From the NCBI GenBank assembly GCA_000496135.1, contig KI542674.1, positions 372,001-436,000 of the forward strand: a stretch of DNA of 64,000 nt. Reading direction: 5' to 3'. This stretch comes from Thermoplasmatales archaeon E-plasma (lineage in GTDB: Archaea > Thermoplasmatota > Thermoplasmata > Thermoplasmatales > Thermoplasmataceae). How positions within the stretch are numbered: position 1 is the stretch's first letter; every line of letters starts with the position of its first letter. The translations under genes were made by a program, and so were the position numbers. Positions 37,074 through 45,383 of this stretch are shown in pieces. The notes beneath the pieces are model-generated. The model made no database searches and had not been told where the DNA came from. It was given only the letters and a program-made list of their open reading frames with translations.

Positions 37074-38045
37074 TTAATTTCCCTTGGCCAAAAACTGATC
37101 TACTTTTGAAGCGTTTTCTGCAACCGACTTTACAGTTTTCATCCAGAGTTCCCTTTCTTCGGAGGTAAAATCAATCCTGTAAATCTCTTCAACACAGTTT
37201 TTTCCTATTTTTATCGGGACTCCTATAAAAAGACCCTTTGCATCATAATGCTTTGAGAACTTTTCATCTATATAAGCAGCACAGGGGATAACTCTCTTCT
37301 TGTCCCTGATTATGGATTCAACCATTGCTGTTATTGATGCACCAGGGGCATAATATGCACTTCCAGTCTTCAGATAGTTGACAATTTCTCCGCCCCCGAA
37401 TCTTGTTCTTTTAACTATTTCATCAATTTTTTCCTTTGATAGCAGATTCGAAATTGGAATGCCGGAAACACTGGAATATCTAATGAAGGGAACCATATCA
37501 TCCCCATGCCCGCCAATAACAAATGCGTTTATATCTTCTACAGAAACTCCCAATTCCATTGAGAGGAATGTTCTGAACCTGGAACTGTCAAGAGAACCTC
37601 CAAGACCTATAATTTTGGAAGGCGAAATACCACTTACTTTCTGGAATGCGTAAGCCATGGTGTCTGCCGGGTTTGAAACGATAACAATGTTTGAGTTTGG
37701 AGAATATTTTTTTACGTTTCTTGCTACCGAGGAAATAATCTGCACATTTTTTTCCAGGAGATCATCCCTGCTCATTCCGGGTTTTCTGGCAAGACCCGCA
37801 GTTACAATAATAACATCAGAATTTTCCATGTTCTTATATGCAGTTTCGTCAATGGTTGTGAATCCCTTTACCTCTGAATCCACCCCCCAGTGAGGGTTTC
37901 CCTCTGCAATGTCAAGCGCCTTTCCTTCAGGTACTCCATCAACAACATCAAAGAGATAAACATCTCCAAGTTCCTTCAAAACGAGGAACTGCGCCAGACT
38001 CGCTCCCACATTTCCCGCACCTATAACTGAAATCTTAGGTTTCAT
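37074..38045 (-). CDS. mdh: Malate dehydrogenase (LDH-like type)
   Basis: NAD-dependent malate dehydrogenase of 323 residues. The Rossmann motif 'ISVIGAGNVGASLAQFL' (residues 5-21) ends in an acidic 'LFDVVDG', indicating NAD. Also seen are 'AGLARKPGMSRDDLLEKN' (substrate Arg loop, about 84-101), 'NPADTMAY', and the catalytic His in 'VIGGHGDDMVPFIR' (about 176-189). The Arg in the mobile loop supports malate rather than lactate. The inverted repeat AGCCTTATT/AATAAGGCT overlaps its promoter. Confidence 0.93.
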   Translation of the reverse strand: MKPKISVIGAGNVGASLAQFLVLKELGDVYLFDVVDGVPEGKALDIAEGNPHWGVDSEVKGFTTIDETAYKNMENSDVIIVTAGLARKPGMSRDDLLEKNVQIISSVARNVKKYSPNSNIVIVSNPADTMAYAFQKVSGISPSKIIGLGGSLDSSRFRTFLSMELGVSVEDINAFVIGGHGDDMVPFIRYSSVSGIPISNLLSKEKIDEIVKRTRFGGGEIVNYLKTGSAYYAPGASITAMVESIIRDKKRVIPCAAYIDEKFSKHYDAKGLFIGVPIKIGKNCVEEIYRIDFTSEERELWMKTVKSVAENASKVDQFLAKGN

Positions 38046-38070
38046 TCTTCGTTATTGTCTTAAATAATAA

Positions 38071-38096
38071 AGCCTTATTCGTTTGCAAATAAGGCT
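38071..38096. repeat. Perfect 9-bp inverted repeat at the mdh promoter
   Basis: AGCCTTATT (38071-38079) and AATAAGGCT (38088-38096), separated by 8 bases, adjoin an AT-rich TATA region (38060-38071) read toward mdh. The left arm lies where a BRE/TFB element would be, the geometry expected of a repressor operator. No regulator is assigned. Confidence 0.55.
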
Positions 38097-38214
38097 CCAA
38101 ACTTACCTGAATAATCTGCCGCTGTGGCTGAGCGGATTTGTAAAAACAGTAAACCGTTCTAGAAGAGTCTATAGAAATCCACAAATTAATGAATTATCCT
38201 TACATTGTGTAAAT

Positions 38215-38592
38215 ATGTATAGCTTTGAAAAAGATTATGAATATGATGCTGAAAAGCTCTTTGGGATAATAATGAAAAAGATGAAGGAAAATGGCTTTGT
38301 CACACTTTCCTACATAGATTTAAAGCAGATACTTGAAAATAATTTTCAGGAAAAGTTCAAAACCTATTATATAATGAATGTTTGTAAGCCTCAGGCTGCG
38401 AAGGAACTTATAGCTGAAAACGAATCAATGGGTTTATTCCTTCCCTGCAAGATTACCATCTATAAGACTGATAAGGGAGCCCATGTGAGCCTGTTAAGGG
38501 TATCATCACTCGCTGAACAGTATTTGAAAATAAAAAGTGGCGCCGTAAAATATGAAAATGAGATGATAGAAGTGCTAGAAAATCTTTTCTAA
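38215..38592 (+). CDS. DUF302-domain protein
   Basis: 125 residues from the ATG at 38215; matches the DUF302 beta-alpha fold: 'DAEKLFGIIMKKMKENGF' at the start, the central 'KTYYIMNVCKPQAAKELI' (N-V-C-x-P motif, about residues 56-73) and 'GLFLPCKITIYKTDKGAHVSL' region (about 81-101). Function unknown; some DUF302 proteins bind heme or metals. The frame remains open to 38083, but that extension overlaps a promoter-like region and has no family similarity. A T-rich tail follows the stop. Confidence 0.8.
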   Translation: MYSFEKDYEYDAEKLFGIIMKKMKENGFVTLSYIDLKQILENNFQEKFKTYYIMNVCKPQAAKELIAENESMGLFLPCKITIYKTDKGAHVSLLRVSSLAEQYLKIKSGAVKYENEMIEVLENLF

Positions 38593-38597
38593 ATTTT

Positions 38598-38957
38598 TTA
38601 TTTTTTAAATTCGTCAATGGCTTTCTTCAATGGTATTAAATGCATCAACGCCGGGGAACCATCCATTAGTACAGAAACCATCCCTGCCTCAAGGATTTCC
38701 TCTTCTGTTGCCCCGGCATCTAAAGCCATCTTCGAGTGGTATGTTATGCACCATTCACATTGAGAGCTTATGGACAATGCAATTGAGATCAATTCCTTTA
38801 TCTTCAACGATAATTTTCCATTCTTCAGCACTGCCTTGATGAATGAATCATATGCCCCCATGATCTCACCCTGCTCTTTGGAAAGATATTTCATCACGTT
38901 TTGAATTTCACCCAATCTCTCTATTTCCGTATTCTTCTCTGACATACATACAATCAT
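38598..38957 (-). CDS. Carboxymuconolactone decarboxylase/AhpD-like protein
   Basis: 119-residue helical protein with the AhpD redox signature 'SQCEWCITYHSKMALDAGA' (C-x2-C...H, about residues 67-85) and 'EEILEAGMV' following. Members act as alkylhydroperoxidase-type antioxidants or in related thiol chemistry; the CMD label is by fold only. It lies between DUF302 (convergent) and an SDR gene on the same strand, 79 bp downstream of the SDR stop. Confidence 0.85.
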   Translation of the reverse strand: MIVCMSEKNTEIERLGEIQNVMKYLSKEQGEIMGAYDSFIKAVLKNGKLSLKIKELISIALSISSQCEWCITYHSKMALDAGATEEEILEAGMVSVLMDGSPALMHLIPLKKAIDEFKK

Positions 38958-39036
38958 ATTAACAAGGGATTAAATGTCTATTATAAGGGCTCATTTTCTC
39001 ACATATAAATACCCTTATATAGTCAATGTTCTGAGT

Positions 39037-39891
39037 TCAGTTTGACTGAATTTTCTTTCTTGATTCTTTCAAACTTTCCCAAAATTCGTCAGGAAGAGTA
39101 CTTAACTGATTGAACTGCCCGCCGCCATAAATCCACTCACCGCCATCTATGGTCACAACATCACCGTTAATATATCCTGAATAATCTGAAAGAAGATATG
39201 CTGCAAGTTCAGATATTTCCTCAGGATTACCAAGTCGCCCCAGCGGAACTCTTTTCGTCATTTCCTTCTCTATCACTTCAGAAGGAACCAGTCTCTTCCA
39301 TGCCCCTTCCGTTTTAAAGGGCCCGGGAGCTATGGCATTTACCCTGATCCCCCTGGAACCCCATTCCGATGCCAGGGATCTCGTGAAGGCTGTTACCCCT
39401 CCTTTTGCAGCAGCTGAAGGTGTCACATAACCTGATCCTGTCCATGAATATGTAGTAGTAATGTTCAGAATGCTTCCCTTTATCTGCTCCTTAATCCACA
39501 TCTTTCCAACAGAAAGGCTGAGATGTATTGTTCCCATCAAAACTATTCCTATGACAGTTTCAAATGCCTTTACACTGAGGTCTTCTGTCCTGCTGATGAA
39601 ATTACCTGCAGCATTGTTTATAAGACAGTTTATTGGACCCAGACCGTTCCATATCTCCTGAACGGTTTCATCTACCTTTACATGATCCCTTACATCACAT
39701 ACATAGTAGTGAGCATTTATTCCCTCCTTCTTCAGGGATTCAACGGCATCATTAAGCCGCTCCTCGTTTCTGCTTAGAATCACTATGGTGGCTCCATAGG
39801 AACCGATTTTCTTTGCCATTTCAAGGCCTAACCCTGTTGCTCCACCGGATATCACGACAATTTTATTGGCGAACGGTTTTCCATTCATCAT
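39037..39891 (-). CDS. SDR oxidoreductase, 2,4-dienoyl-CoA reductase-like
   Basis: Short-chain dehydrogenase of 284 residues. Coenzyme motif 'VVISGGATGLGLEMAKK' (about residues 12-28), 'NNAAGNF' (about 92-98). The canonical Y-x3-K is absent; instead 'TTTYSWTGSGYVTPSAAAK' carries Tyr148, Ser159 and Lys163, the arrangement of 2,4-dienoyl-CoA reductases such as mitochondrial DECR1. The 'WGSRGIRVNAIAPGPFKTEG' stretch also fits. This would reduce dienoyl-CoA in unsaturated fatty acid breakdown; the substrate is inferred from motif likeness only. The frame starts ATGATG; TATA-like GATATAAAT is upstream. Confidence 0.82.
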   Translation of the reverse strand: MMNGKPFANKIVVISGGATGLGLEMAKKIGSYGATIVILSRNEERLNDAVESLKKEGINAHYYVCDVRDHVKVDETVQEIWNGLGPINCLINNAAGNFISRTEDLSVKAFETVIGIVLMGTIHLSLSVGKMWIKEQIKGSILNITTTYSWTGSGYVTPSAAAKGGVTAFTRSLASEWGSRGIRVNAIAPGPFKTEGAWKRLVPSEVIEKEMTKRVPLGRLGNPEEISELAAYLLSDYSGYINGDVVTIDGGEWIYGGGQFNQLSTLPDEFWESLKESRKKIQSN

Positions 39892-40221
39892 GCATTTGCA
39901 ATAATCAGCTTATACAATAATCTTAACATTTATATCGCTTTGAAGCAATTGAACTGTTGTGAATCCTGATAAAATATGTACCTCAATATATACTGATTTT
40001 TTGAATTGGATGTATATTCAGCCCTTCAACGAACATTATATCATGACACTGCAATCTTTTTGAAAATACCGGATTTGAAATGAATTATGACGCACACCCT
40101 CTTTAACATGTCTTCGGAGAAAGTTACTTGCCTGTATGCACCAAAGGATCGAAATTTTGCAGCTTCCCTGGAAATCCTAACGACAATGTAAAATATGCGT
40201 AAATTATTTCAGGTTTACACT
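39892..40221. other. Intergenic region before tRNA-Arg
   Basis: 330 bp holding the divergent promoters of the SDR gene (minus strand, GATATAAAT near 39928) and of tRNA-Arg (plus strand, TAAATTATTTC about 40198-40208, 19 bp or so before the tRNA). No open frame with family likeness and no repeat structure is seen. Confidence 0.5.
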
Positions 40222-40296
40222 GGGCGCGTGGCCAAGCATGGATATGGCAACAGCCTCCTAAGCTGTAGATCGGGGGTCCAAATCCCCCCGCGCCCG
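40222..40296 (+). tRNA. tRNA-Arg (anticodon CCU)
   Basis: Folds fully: acceptor GGGCGCG/CGCGCCC, D arm GCC...GGC, anticodon stem ACAGC/GCTGT with loop CTCCTAA (anticodon CCU, reading AGG), and T arm GGGGG-TCCAAAT-CCCCC. The discriminator base is G and no CCA is encoded. No intron. The 3' end lies 3 bp from the stop of the convergent PCNA gene. Confidence 0.95.
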
Positions 40297-40299
40297 TTT

Positions 40300-41040
40300 T
40301 TAATGTTCCATTCTTGGAGCTAAGAGGAAAAAGCCTGATACCCCTTCAACTGCATCCTTTGAGGTTTTAAACTCTATTGAAAGAGGGTAGTCATCCTTGA
40401 AACTCAATTTTAATTCTTCTGCATTACCAAGAGATTTTACAAGTCTCAGAAGATAATCAAGTGGATATGAACTTTTTACCTCCGTGCTGCAGTTTAATTC
40501 GATTAAGTCAGTCTTTTGAAGAACCATTTCTGAATCCTCTGATTCCGATGCGGACCTTGCCCTGAATTCGTCTGGTTTCATTATAAGTTTTATGGCATCG
40601 GATACATCTTCTGCTGCCTTCAATCCTCTTTCCAGTTCTCCCTTTCTCAAAATTACATAGCTTTCACTGTGAATTGCCGGAACCTTTGGCGTGAGGACAG
40701 AGCTATTGTCAAGCAGAGGGATACTCTTGCTGATTGAACCAAGTTTAAACTTCAACCTTTCGTTTTCCTTTATCATAACTATATTATCATTTGAAGTTGC
40801 CAGTTTTATGATACCTTTTAACTTGTCAACGTCAACTGCCAGTTCATCCTCCTGATCAACGTCGTAATCAATGAAAGATTCCCTATTCATATGGATATCT
40901 ATCATTGCAACATGAGCACTGTCAACAGCTTTCACGTTCAACCCATTGGAATCGAGTTTGAGCTTTGCCTCTGATACGACCGTATTCAGCAGATCTATTA
41001 TTTCTCTTAGATTTTTTATTGAAATGGATAGTTTTGTCAT
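40300..41040 (-). CDS. pcn: DNA polymerase sliding clamp PCNA
   Basis: Homotrimeric clamp subunit, 246 residues, which tethers polymerases and repair proteins. Typical features: 'LNVKAVDSAHVAMIDIHM' (about residues 34-51), 'DVDKLKGIIKLAT' and the C-terminal 'GVSGFFLLAPRMEH'. The interdomain connector region ('SVLTPKVPAIHSESY', about 115-129) is the site where PIP-box partners bind; the interrupted nreA in this window ends in such a box. A GGAGTGATGA run precedes the ATG. Confidence 0.96.
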   Translation of the reverse strand: MTKLSISIKNLREIIDLLNTVVSEAKLKLDSNGLNVKAVDSAHVAMIDIHMNRESFIDYDVDQEDELAVDVDKLKGIIKLATSNDNIVMIKENERLKFKLGSISKSIPLLDNSSVLTPKVPAIHSESYVILRKGELERGLKAAEDVSDAIKLIMKPDEFRARSASESEDSEMVLQKTDLIELNCSTEVKSSYPLDYLLRLVKSLGNAEELKLSFKDDYPLSIEFKTSKDAVEGVSGFFLLAPRMEH

Positions 41041-41193
41041 TTCATCACTCCTATTTTTGGTATAAGTGTGTTATACAAGTGGGTATTAATTATTTTTCCT
41101 TTTTGATCTATAATTCTGTATCAGAGTTGATCAATTACGAAATTGTGATTTAAGAGCATAAGTTATAAATCAAACGTCTTAATGGATTATGAA

Positions 41194-42105
41194 ATGATTG
41201 ACACTAAAAAACTCGACGAAAGAGGGAGACAAATTATTATAACCCTCAACTCAGACTATCCCATATTCAAGACTATGGCTAAACTCAATGTTAGCCTTTT
41301 TGGAGGTGTCCTTTTTGACGGGGACAATGTTTCATTGATTATGTATCTGGAAAAGCCCGCTGACATGAAACGTGAGGATTCCATTTTTCTTTCAAAAGTT
41401 CCACATAAAGATCTTGGAGATTTTGTTGTGATTAAAGATTCTTCAAAGGAATTCTCAGAACTTCTGGCATTGGGGCAAGCTCTCAGAGTATATTCTGTAA
41501 TTCTTGATACAATTCACTTCAATAACGGGAAGGTTGTAATATACCTAAGATATCTAATGGCCGATGAGGCTATGATAACAAAGATGATAACATTTTCAAA
41601 CAGGAATATTCCAGGATTTTCTTTAGAATATCTTGGGAAATCTGAGCAATTTGAAAATTTAATCAGGAGATTGAGCAAATTTGCTGGTATTTCCGTAGTC
41701 TCTCTGACATTTTCTCCTTTGTCAAAAGAGAAAAATCCTGATTCCAAATTAAAAGATTATATCATGGAGGTAAAGTATGCAGAGCAGGAAAAGATCGTTT
41801 GCGTTTACAATTCTAGTACAGACATTTCAGGTGAAAAAATACATAGATTAAAGAAAGAACCAGATTTTTATTCAGGAGAAATAATTGATGATGAATTGAG
41901 TAAGCTTCTTTCTTTTCTAACTGTGGAAGAGATCCTGACCTTCAGGAGAGTTGTAAAATATGAGAACAGCAATTATAATATTGATTTCTATTTGCTGAAA
42001 TCAGCTCAGAAAATATTCCTGAAACGGGTTTCAGATTATGTTCAGAAACATCCGGATAATAAATTATCAATTACAGAAATACAGGAACTAAAAGGTGAGG
42101 GATAA
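41194..42105 (+). CDS. Uncharacterised protein
   Basis: About 303 residues, no family recognised. A beta-rich first half ('VSLFGGVLFDGDNVSLIMYL', 'KVVIYLRYLMADEAMITKMI') suggests a ligand-binding or regulatory fold, and the C-terminal 70 residues are helical ('VEEILTFRRVVKYEN', 'KIFLKRVSDYVQKHPDN'). A bacterio-opsin-activator-like arrangement was considered but not supported. A TTATAAAT box at 41163-41170 is 27 bp before the ATG at 41194, so this is used instead of the in-frame ATG at 41182. Downstream gene starts 30 bp later on the same strand. Confidence 0.55.
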   Translation: MIDTKKLDERGRQIIITLNSDYPIFKTMAKLNVSLFGGVLFDGDNVSLIMYLEKPADMKREDSIFLSKVPHKDLGDFVVIKDSSKEFSELLALGQALRVYSVILDTIHFNNGKVVIYLRYLMADEAMITKMITFSNRNIPGFSLEYLGKSEQFENLIRRLSKFAGISVVSLTFSPLSKEKNPDSKLKDYIMEVKYAEQEKIVCVYNSSTDISGEKIHRLKKEPDFYSGEIIDDELSKLLSFLTVEEILTFRRVVKYENSNYNIDFYLLKSAQKIFLKRVSDYVQKHPDNKLSITEIQELKGEG

Positions 42106-42135
42106 CCTTTTTTATTCTTTAATCGTTAACCCTTT

Positions 42136-42975
42136 GTGAAAGCATTATTTATTGGGGGTTCTGGGTATCTTGGAAAAGAGTTGATGCAGAGATTGGGATA
42201 CGATGAAGTTTCTTATCTTTCCAGGAACCAAATAAAAGACAAAAATTTTTCCAGATTTAATTGGATTGAAGGCGATATAACAAAGATTGACAATGTACAG
42301 GATATAGTGAAGGATTTTGATGAAATCTTATATCTTGCAGGGTCAGATTCTCAGAAAGATGCAGATCTTTTTGACCTGAATGTGAAAGGGATAAAGAATG
42401 TGGCGGCCGCTGTTAAGAAAATAGATAAAAACCAAAGGCTGGTCTACTTTTCCTCAATCAATGTCCATTATGGACAGAATGAGTATTTCAGAACCAAGAG
42501 AACTGGTGAAGATAATGCAAGTTTAGTAAAAAACCACTTGATAGTGAGGATGTCCTTTGCCTTTGGTGGAAATGAAGATAAATTCGTAAAGATGATAAAA
42601 GATCTTTTAGGAAAAGGTGTCAGGAGTTTCCCGGATGGCGGACCAATATGCCCGGTTCATGTGGAAGATCTGGCAAAAACTTTAAAATCGGCAGCATCAA
42701 TCACAGGAGCCATTGAGGCAAATTCCAGAGATATGATCAATTTTGTTGACTGCATGAACATAGTTGCGAAAAGGGAAAATATGCCATTGGTTGCCGCGAA
42801 ATCTGGATTCTTTTCAAGAAATCTCGGAGATAAGATCTCTGAGGGCGGTCTTCTTGATCCCCTTATGTTACACAGACTTACTCTGAATTATTACAGGGAA
42901 ACCAGTTCTGTTATGAGGTTTGTGAAGGAACCAATTAAATTTGAAAACTACGTTAATGCCGGTTATGCTCCTTAG
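42136..42975 (+). CDS. NAD-dependent epimerase/dehydratase-like (atypical SDR)
   Basis: 279-residue Rossmann protein with GTG start: 'KALFIGGSGYLGKELM' (residues 2-17) is the G-x-x-G-x-x-G motif, 'DEILYLAGSDSQKDADLF' resembles the NAD loop of extended SDRs and 'GPICPVHVEDLAKTL' (about residues 173-187) the late-domain motif. The Tyr of Y-x3-K is not obvious ('HYGQNEYFRTKRTGE' holds Tyr-x3-Lys), so this may be a catalytic or a chaperone-like NDUFA9-type protein. Substrate unknown. Confidence 0.78.
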   Translation: MKALFIGGSGYLGKELMQRLGYDEVSYLSRNQIKDKNFSRFNWIEGDITKIDNVQDIVKDFDEILYLAGSDSQKDADLFDLNVKGIKNVAAAVKKIDKNQRLVYFSSINVHYGQNEYFRTKRTGEDNASLVKNHLIVRMSFAFGGNEDKFVKMIKDLLGKGVRSFPDGGPICPVHVEDLAKTLKSAASITGAIEANSRDMINFVDCMNIVAKRENMPLVAAKSGFFSRNLGDKISEGGLLDPLMLHRLTLNYYRETSSVMRFVKEPIKFENYVNAGYAP

Positions 42976-43043
42976 TGGTTAGGGTACAAAGGATTTTGTG
43001 GCTTTCCACTAAAAATCCATAATTATTAACGAAAAATGAAAAA

Positions 43044-44354
43044 CTATTCACCAGAGAGTACCTCCAATGATTTTCCCTTTGTTTCCACGCCTAAGATAAT
43101 CGTAGCAATCAATCCAATTAAAGATAATACTACCAGATATGTTAATCCAAGGGCAATTGTATGGAAAATTGCAAATGTGAATATTCCAAATAAAGCGCCT
43201 ATTCTGCTGATAGTTGTTCCAAAACCCTGAGCAGTTGACCTGATTTCAGTGGGATATAATTCCTGCGGGTATATGGAATTTGTAATTCCAGGCCCAACCT
43301 CCTGACTGATTTCGAATATTACAAACAGAATTATCACAAATAGAAGATTTGGAAAAAATTCAAAAACTAAAGCTGCTACAAATAATGGAACGACCATTCC
43401 CGCAAACCCTGCAACAGTTAAATTCTTTCTGCCCGTTCTATCAATAAAAATAATGGCCACAACAGCTCCAATGATGGCAAAAGCAGCTATGATTGCTGCA
43501 TATCCGGATGCAACATCAGATGAAAGACTGAAATTAGCTGCTAAAATAGATGGTCCGTTAAGGGCAATTACATAAGTAACGGCATCGAGTACAAACCAGA
43601 AGATAGAGATGAAAACAGTTGCAGCAATATATTTTTTGCTGAACAGGACACCGATTCTTGTTTTCTTTCTTCTTGGATGCACAGAGATTTCTGCATCCCT
43701 GCTAATTGTTCTCATTGACTTTTCTGCTCTGGTGTATTCACCCTGAGCCACTAGCCATCTGGGTGATTCAGGTATGTCCCTTCTTAAAATCAAAACAATA
43801 ACCGCAGGTATGATACCTACGCCGAACATTAATCTCCATGCCTCCGATACCGGAAAAAACAGTGGCATCAAATAACCGACTCCGTAAGCAGCAAAAGCAC
43901 CGATAAACCATGCCCCCCCGGAAAAACTAAGCAATTTGCCCCTGTGTTTGGCAGGGGCGAATTCAGCGATTATTGTCGGGGTAATTGCATAATCTGCTCC
44001 TATGGCTACCCCAAGCAGAAGTCTGAAGATTAATAGCTGCGTATAATTTAATGAAATAGCTGTTAAAAAGGTGAACAGGATGAAAATAACCATATCCCAA
44101 AGAAACACAAATTTCCTACCCTTAATATCAGTTAAATAACCAATGCTCAACCCTCCAAAAACCATTCCCAGTAGAGTGGAACCAAGTAGAAGGGTCTGTT
44201 CTGTTGTGGTTAAAGAATATAAAGACGTAATTGTCAGTATGGCAACTGAAATTATTGAGATATCAAATCCATCAAGAAAACTACCAGCAGAAGAAAGTGT
44301 TGTTATTTTCATATGGATTCTTTTTATTTTACTATCATCCATCGCTTTAAACAT
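43044..44354 (-). CDS. MFS transporter, sugar porter family
   Basis: Twelve-segment transporter of about 436 residues. Signature loops of the sugar-porter family are present: 'GYLTDIKGRKFVFLWDM' after TM2-3, 'RLLLGVAIGADYAITPT' in TM4-5, 'DIPESPRWLVAQGE' after TM6, and 'IDRTGRKNL' between TM8 and TM9. The substrate may be a sugar or an organic acid. The frame is open 21 codons further upstream; the ATG at 44354 was chosen since TATAAATA at 44375-44382 is 24-25 bp away and the conserved protein starts just after. Confidence 0.9.
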   Translation of the reverse strand: MFKAMDDSKIKRIHMKITTLSSAGSFLDGFDISIISVAILTITSLYSLTTTEQTLLLGSTLLGMVFGGLSIGYLTDIKGRKFVFLWDMVIFILFTFLTAISLNYTQLLIFRLLLGVAIGADYAITPTIIAEFAPAKHRGKLLSFSGGAWFIGAFAAYGVGYLMPLFFPVSEAWRLMFGVGIIPAVIVLILRRDIPESPRWLVAQGEYTRAEKSMRTISRDAEISVHPRRKKTRIGVLFSKKYIAATVFISIFWFVLDAVTYVIALNGPSILAANFSLSSDVASGYAAIIAAFAIIGAVVAIIFIDRTGRKNLTVAGFAGMVVPLFVAALVFEFFPNLLFVIILFVIFEISQEVGPGITNSIYPQELYPTEIRSTAQGFGTTISRIGALFGIFTFAIFHTIALGLTYLVVLSLIGLIATIILGVETKGKSLEVLSGE

Positions 44355-44374
44355 AGTTGACACATGACAAATAA

Positions 44375-44382
44375 TATTTATA
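44375..44382 (-). promoter_or_regulatory. TATA box of the MFS gene
   Basis: TATAAATA on the minus strand, 24-25 bp before the ATG at 44354; supports a leaderless start and excludes the longer upstream open frame. Confidence 0.55.
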
Positions 44383-44561
44383 GATTCTGGATATAGTCTA
44401 TATATATCTTTATACAAACACTATATCTCAATGAAAAACCTCTTTTAGAATCATTTAAGCAAATGATCCAATTTTAGATTAAACTTTGAGAAATTTCAGT
44501 TCGCCTGTTCTAATCCTTGAAAATATTTAAGAATATATATTCAATTCTGTAACTGAAGAAA

Positions 44562-45248
44562 ATGTTTGTTATTGGGCACAGAGGAGGCGGTGATCTATTT
44601 CCGGAGAATACACTGAAAGCGTTTAGAGGTGCAGAAAAAATTGGCTGTAATGCCGTTGAATGTGATGTTCATCTGAGTCTGGATGGCAGTCTGATTGTCA
44701 ATCATGATGCAGACCTGAATAGAGTGGCAGGAATAAATAAAAGGATATCAGATATGAAGCTTCAGGAAATCCTTGCAATAAAACTAAAAAGTGGTGAAAA
44801 AATACCCATCCTTGAAGATGTCTATAAAAGCATATCTATACCTGTAATTGTTGAACTTAAGGACGTAAACACTGTTAAGGCAATGATTAAGCTTTTCAAT
44901 GAGAAACCAGAGATCATAAAAAGAACAATTGTAATCTCTTTTTACCATGAGATTCTCCTTGAAATAAAGAAACACATTCCAACTTTAGAAAGTGGTGCGC
45001 TTCTTGGGGGGTTTCCGGTTGATCCGGTTACAGTGGCAAAAAGCTGTAAAAGCAATACTCTTTCTCTATATTTTGAGGGGATCAACAGGAGTTACGTTGA
45101 CTTATGCCACAAAGGAGGCATAAATGTAAGTGTTTGGACACCGAATAGCGAGGAGGAGATTCTGAGTTGCATTAACGCAGGAGTTGATTCCATAGGAACC
45201 GATAGACCTGATCTGGCCATAAAACTATTCAAGGAAACGGCCAAATAG
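44562..45248 (+). CDS. Glycerophosphodiester phosphodiesterase (GDPD, UgpQ-like)
   Basis: 228-residue enzyme that hydrolyses glycerophosphodiesters to glycerol 3-phosphate and an alcohol. Catalytic motifs: 'VIGHRGGGDLFPENTLKAF' (His-Arg, Glu; residues 3-21), 'GCNAVECDVHLSLDGSL' (Glu-x-Asp, about 28-44) and 'VNHDADLNR' (His). The fold is the PI-PLC-like TIM barrel. A TATATAT box (44534-44540) is about 25 bp before the ATG, implying a leaderless mRNA. The substrate could be an archaeal lipid headgroup product. Confidence 0.93.
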   Translation: MFVIGHRGGGDLFPENTLKAFRGAEKIGCNAVECDVHLSLDGSLIVNHDADLNRVAGINKRISDMKLQEILAIKLKSGEKIPILEDVYKSISIPVIVELKDVNTVKAMIKLFNEKPEIIKRTIVISFYHEILLEIKKHIPTLESGALLGGFPVDPVTVAKSCKSNTLSLYFEGINRSYVDLCHKGGINVSVWTPNSEEEILSCINAGVDSIGTDRPDLAIKLFKETAK

Positions 45249-45284
45249 AATAGAGGCTTGAGAACTATATATTCAGGTTAAACG

Positions 45285-45344
45285 ATGCGATAGAATGCAG
45301 GCTGTTTTATCGCATAAATTATTATATGATTTAAATAGAATGCA
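45285..45344. repeat. Inverted repeat plus 10-bp direct repeat upstream of the alpha/beta hydrolase
   Basis: ATGCGATA (45285-45292) and TATCGCAT (45308-45315) form a perfect 8-bp inverted repeat with a 15-base spacer. The decamer ATAGAATGCA occurs at 45290-45299 and again at 45335-45344, the second just before the promoter-like TGTATAAG. The set lies between the GDPD stop and the hydrolase start, so it could be an operator or a GDPD 3' hairpin. Confidence 0.5.
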
Positions 45345-45383
45345 ATTGTATAAGATGAAGGCAGTTTGGAGGATGTTGGACGT

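Noticed and set aside
38105-38180. Sequence resembling the 5' half of a Leu/Ser tRNA (GCCGCTGTGGCTGAGCGG).
   Set aside because: The 3' acceptor strand and T arm that would pair with it are absent and the anticodon arm does not fold, so it is not a tRNA; chance likeness or a very old fragment.
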